Origin: Gammaproteobacteria bacterium | GTDB lineage: Bacteria > Pseudomonadota > Gammaproteobacteria > GRL18 | Length of the DNA: 7,170 bases | NCBI GenBank assembly: GCA_027076245.1 | Contig: JALTKC010000097.1 | Span: 1-7,170, forward strand | Direction of reading: 5' to 3' | Shown here: positions 5,729-7,170 of the stretch, one piece after another | How the letters are laid out: each line of letters opens with the position of its first letter | Position numbering within the stretch: the first letter of the stretch is position 1 | Program-made: the position numbers and the translations under genes | The notes under the pieces: model-generated | The model's database searches: none | Told to the model about the DNA's origin: nothing | What the model saw: only the letters and a program-made list of their open reading frames with translations

Positions 5729-6040
5729 TTAAGCTGTAATCTTTTCAATTTTAATTTCAGTATAAGACTGACGATGCCCCATCTGTTTACGATGATGCTT
5801 ACGACGTCTGAATTTTACAATTTTGACTTTCTTGCCGCGACCATGTGAAGCAACAGTTGCAGTGACTTTACCACCATCCACTAATGGGGTACCCACTTTA
5901 ATGTTTTCACCATCAGCAACCATCAGAACTTCGTCCAGATCGATGCTTGCGCCTTCTTCTGCGTTAAGCTTTTCAACTTTAAGTGTTTGACCTTCAGATA
6001 CTTTATATTGCTTACCGCCGGTTTTAATTACCGCGTACAT
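5729..6040 (-). CDS. rplU: Large ribosomal subunit protein bL21
   Basis: L21 binds 23S rRNA in the 50S subunit. The 103 residues equal the E. coli length. MYAVIKTGGKQYKVSEGQ at the start and the basic loop KIVKFRRRKHHRKQMGHRQ (residues 74-92), followed by YTEIKI, are clear family signatures. GGAG (plus-strand CTCC, 6047-6050) precedes the ATG at 6 bases. It is the first gene of the rplU-rpmA unit, with a strong promoter and a leader of about 95 bases holding a hairpin. It is divergent from ispB, a conserved gammaproteobacterial arrangement. Confidence 0.98.
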   Translation of the reverse strand: MYAVIKTGGKQYKVSEGQTLKVEKLNAEEGASIDLDEVLMVADGENIKVGTPLVDGGKVTATVASHGRGKKVKIVKFRRRKHHRKQMGHRQSYTEIKIEKITA

Positions 6041-6081
6041 AGTTTACTCCAAACCAAAGTAAATGCCCCTGTTCTTAACCA

Positions 6082-6100
6082 GCTTCCTCCTAAAAGAAGC
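6082..6100 (-). promoter_or_regulatory. Hairpin in the rplU leader
   Basis: On the - strand GCTTCTT and GGAAGC-side bases pair into a 7-bp stem (one G-U pair) closed by a 5-base loop. The 3' side contains AGGAGG, a perfect Shine-Dalgarno-like string, about 45 bases before the true ribosome-binding site and with no start codon at usable distance. It may be an L21 or ribosome-responsive leader element, or chance structure. Confidence 0.4.
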
Positions 6101-6141
6101 GAAAACAACAAAAGCGATTAAATCCAAATCTAAGACAGTCA

Positions 6142-6205
6142 ATTTTAGCCTGTTTTTACAAACCTTGTCAAACCCAAACCCATTTTATTTTATAAATAAA
6201 TTATA
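6142..6205 (-). promoter_or_regulatory. rplU promoter, sigma70, with A+T-rich upstream tract
   Basis: On the - strand a perfect TTGACA (6171 to 6166) is followed by 18 bp and TAAAAT (6147 to 6142), five of six. The predicted start is near 6135. An almost pure A+T tract (6181-6205) lies at about -46 to -70, where the distal part of an UP element that binds the RNA polymerase alpha subunit would be, as in other highly expressed ribosomal promoters. Confidence 0.75.
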
Positions 6206-6209
6206 ACCA

Positions 6210-6236
6210 CTGACAGATTCGGACTTTACGTATAAA
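6210..6236 (+). promoter_or_regulatory. Possible secondary ispB promoter
   Basis: CTGACA (6210-6215) and TATAAA (6231-6236) each match the sigma70 boxes at five of six positions, but the 15-bp spacing is short. It could supplement the better-spaced promoter downstream. Confidence 0.25.
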
Positions 6237-6275
6237 TCCACCCTGTTAAATATCAATCTTTTAAGTCAATTTAAC

Positions 6276-6304
6276 TTGACACATTCCATAGGGAAACATA
6301 CGAT
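6276..6304 (+). promoter_or_regulatory. ispB promoter, sigma70
   Basis: A perfect TTGACA (6276-6281), a 17-bp spacer and TACGAT (6299-6304; four of six) predict a start near 6311 and a leader of about 80 bases. Apart from this promoter and the rplU signals, the 352-bp region between rplU and ispB shows no gene. Confidence 0.65.
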
Positions 6305-6392
6305 CTTCCAACTGTGTTCCCCGGACAGGTTTTTAATACTCAATTTTTTACGGCACTTAAACTAATACTGATACTGAATTTATATACTGAAA

Positions 6393-7170
6393 ATGACAAT
6401 TGAAGACGTTTTTAAATTAATTGAAGGTGATATGAACCGTGTTAATACACTGATTCAGAACAGTCTTCATTCTGAAGTGGTGCTTATTAACCAGATCAGT
6501 CAGTATATTATTAATAGCGGCGGTAAACGTCTGCGCCCCATTATTGTGCTGCTCAGCGCCAATGCCTTTAATTATGCCTCCAAAGAAAACGGTGAACACG
6601 ATATTACCCTGGCGGCAGTGATAGAATTTATTCATACCGCCACCCTACTGCATGATGATGTGGTCGATGAGTCTGAACTGCGTCGCGGCAAGGATACGGC
6701 CAATGAACTATGGGGTAATGCGGCCAGTGTGCTGGTGGGTGACTTCCTCTATTCCCGTGCCTTTGAGATGATGGTCGGCGTGGGTCAGATGAAAGTCATG
6801 GAAATTCTATCCCATTCTACTAACACCATTGCTGAAGGCGAGGTTCTGCAGTTATTAAACTGCAATGATGCCTCGACGACTGAAGAGCGCTACCTGGAAG
6901 TTATCCATTTTAAAACCGCCAAATTATTTGAATCCGCCTCACAATTAGGTGCTGTGGTGGCCGGACAAAATGAAGCTATTGAACAGGCTATGGCTCGTTA
7001 TGGTATGCACCTGGGCACGGCTTTTCAGCTCATTGATGATGTACTTGACTATAGTGCCAGTAGTGAGGATATGGGTAAAAATGTCGGTGATGATCTGGCC
7101 GAAGGCAAACCGACCCTGCCACTGATCTACGCTATGTCCCATGGTTCTGATGAAGAAGCACAAATGATTA
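6393..7170 (+). CDS. ispB: Octaprenyl-type polyprenyl diphosphate synthase, 3' end outside window
   Basis: This trans-isoprenyl diphosphate synthase extends farnesyl diphosphate with isopentenyl diphosphate to the long side chain of ubiquinone and menaquinone. The 259 visible residues of about 320 include GGKRLRP (43-49), the first aspartate-rich motif LLHDDVVDESELRRG (85-99; Asp88, Asp89, Asp92) and the second motif LIDDVLDY (Asp215, Asp216, Asp219). Then come GKNVGDDLAEGKPTLPL and a segment ending EEAQMI, close to E. coli IspB. Product length (C40 or other) cannot be fixed from this. The ATG follows a weak ribosome-binding context. An in-frame TGA at 6375-6377 leaves no upstream ATG, and the N-terminus aligns with E. 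coli IspB. Frames on the opposite strand here are shadows. Confidence 0.96.
   Translation, partial: MTIEDVFKLIEGDMNRVNTLIQNSLHSEVVLINQISQYIINSGGKRLRPIIVLLSANAFNYASKENGEHDITLAAVIEFIHTATLLHDDVVDESELRRGKDTANELWGNAASVLVGDFLYSRAFEMMVGVGQMKVMEILSHSTNTIAEGEVLQLLNCNDASTTEERYLEVIHFKTAKLFESASQLGAVVAGQNEAIEQAMARYGMHLGTAFQLIDDVLDYSASSEDMGKNVGDDLAEGKPTLPLIYAMSHGSDEEAQMI

Noticed and set aside
6417..7163. Two 72-codon open frames on the - strand opposite ispB
   Set aside because: The + strand encodes an intact, well-conserved IspB, and the antisense frames show no family features.

Overview
The window is ordinary gammaproteobacterial core chromosome with a small accessory module at its left edge. The gene content and order point to a non-enteric gammaproteobacterium of moderate G+C: ispB diverges from rplU-rpmA-obgE-proB, followed by rpsT-murJ. 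In Escherichia coli proB is not beside obgE and murJ is not beside rpsT, whereas pseudomonads and related lineages have arrangements like this one. The species cannot be named from the sequence.

Layout, left to right. Positions 1-153 are A+T-rich and hold an 18-bp perfect palindrome and a probable autoregulated promoter. Positions 154-725 (+) encode a type II toxin-antitoxin pair, a ribbon-helix-helix antitoxin followed by a ParE/RelE-fold toxin. The toxin gene ends 9 bp from the stop codon of the convergent murJ (735-2291, -), which encodes the lipid II flippase. A strong hairpin terminator (2327-2368) separates murJ from rpsT (2465-2728, -), the gene for ribosomal protein S20. rpsT has a TTG start, a good sigma70 promoter with a G+C-rich discriminator, and an 18-bp tandem repeat covering its stop codon. 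Between rpsT and proB lies a long inverted repeat (2891-2975) that looks like a pair of REP elements (BIME-like). proB (2994-4136, -), for glutamate 5-kinase, overlaps obgE (4133-5245, -), for the ribosome-assembly GTPase, by four bases. Two tandem terminators (5299-5359) close the rplU-rpmA unit (L21 and L27; 5405-6040, -). A 352-bp divergent control region (6041-6392) carries promoters for rplU and ispB. ispB (6393 to the window end, +), a long-chain polyprenyl diphosphate synthase, is cut by the window edge.

Functionally the core genes serve ribosome production (L21, L27, S20, Obg), envelope building (MurJ), quinone side-chain synthesis (IspB) and proline synthesis (ProB). I see no phage, CRISPR array, tRNA, rRNA or insertion-sequence transposase. 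I found no convincing undescribed system. The items most worth a second look are the BIME-like repeat, the stop-codon tandem repeat in rpsT, the toxin-antitoxin insertion at the murJ 3' end, and the rplU leader hairpin.
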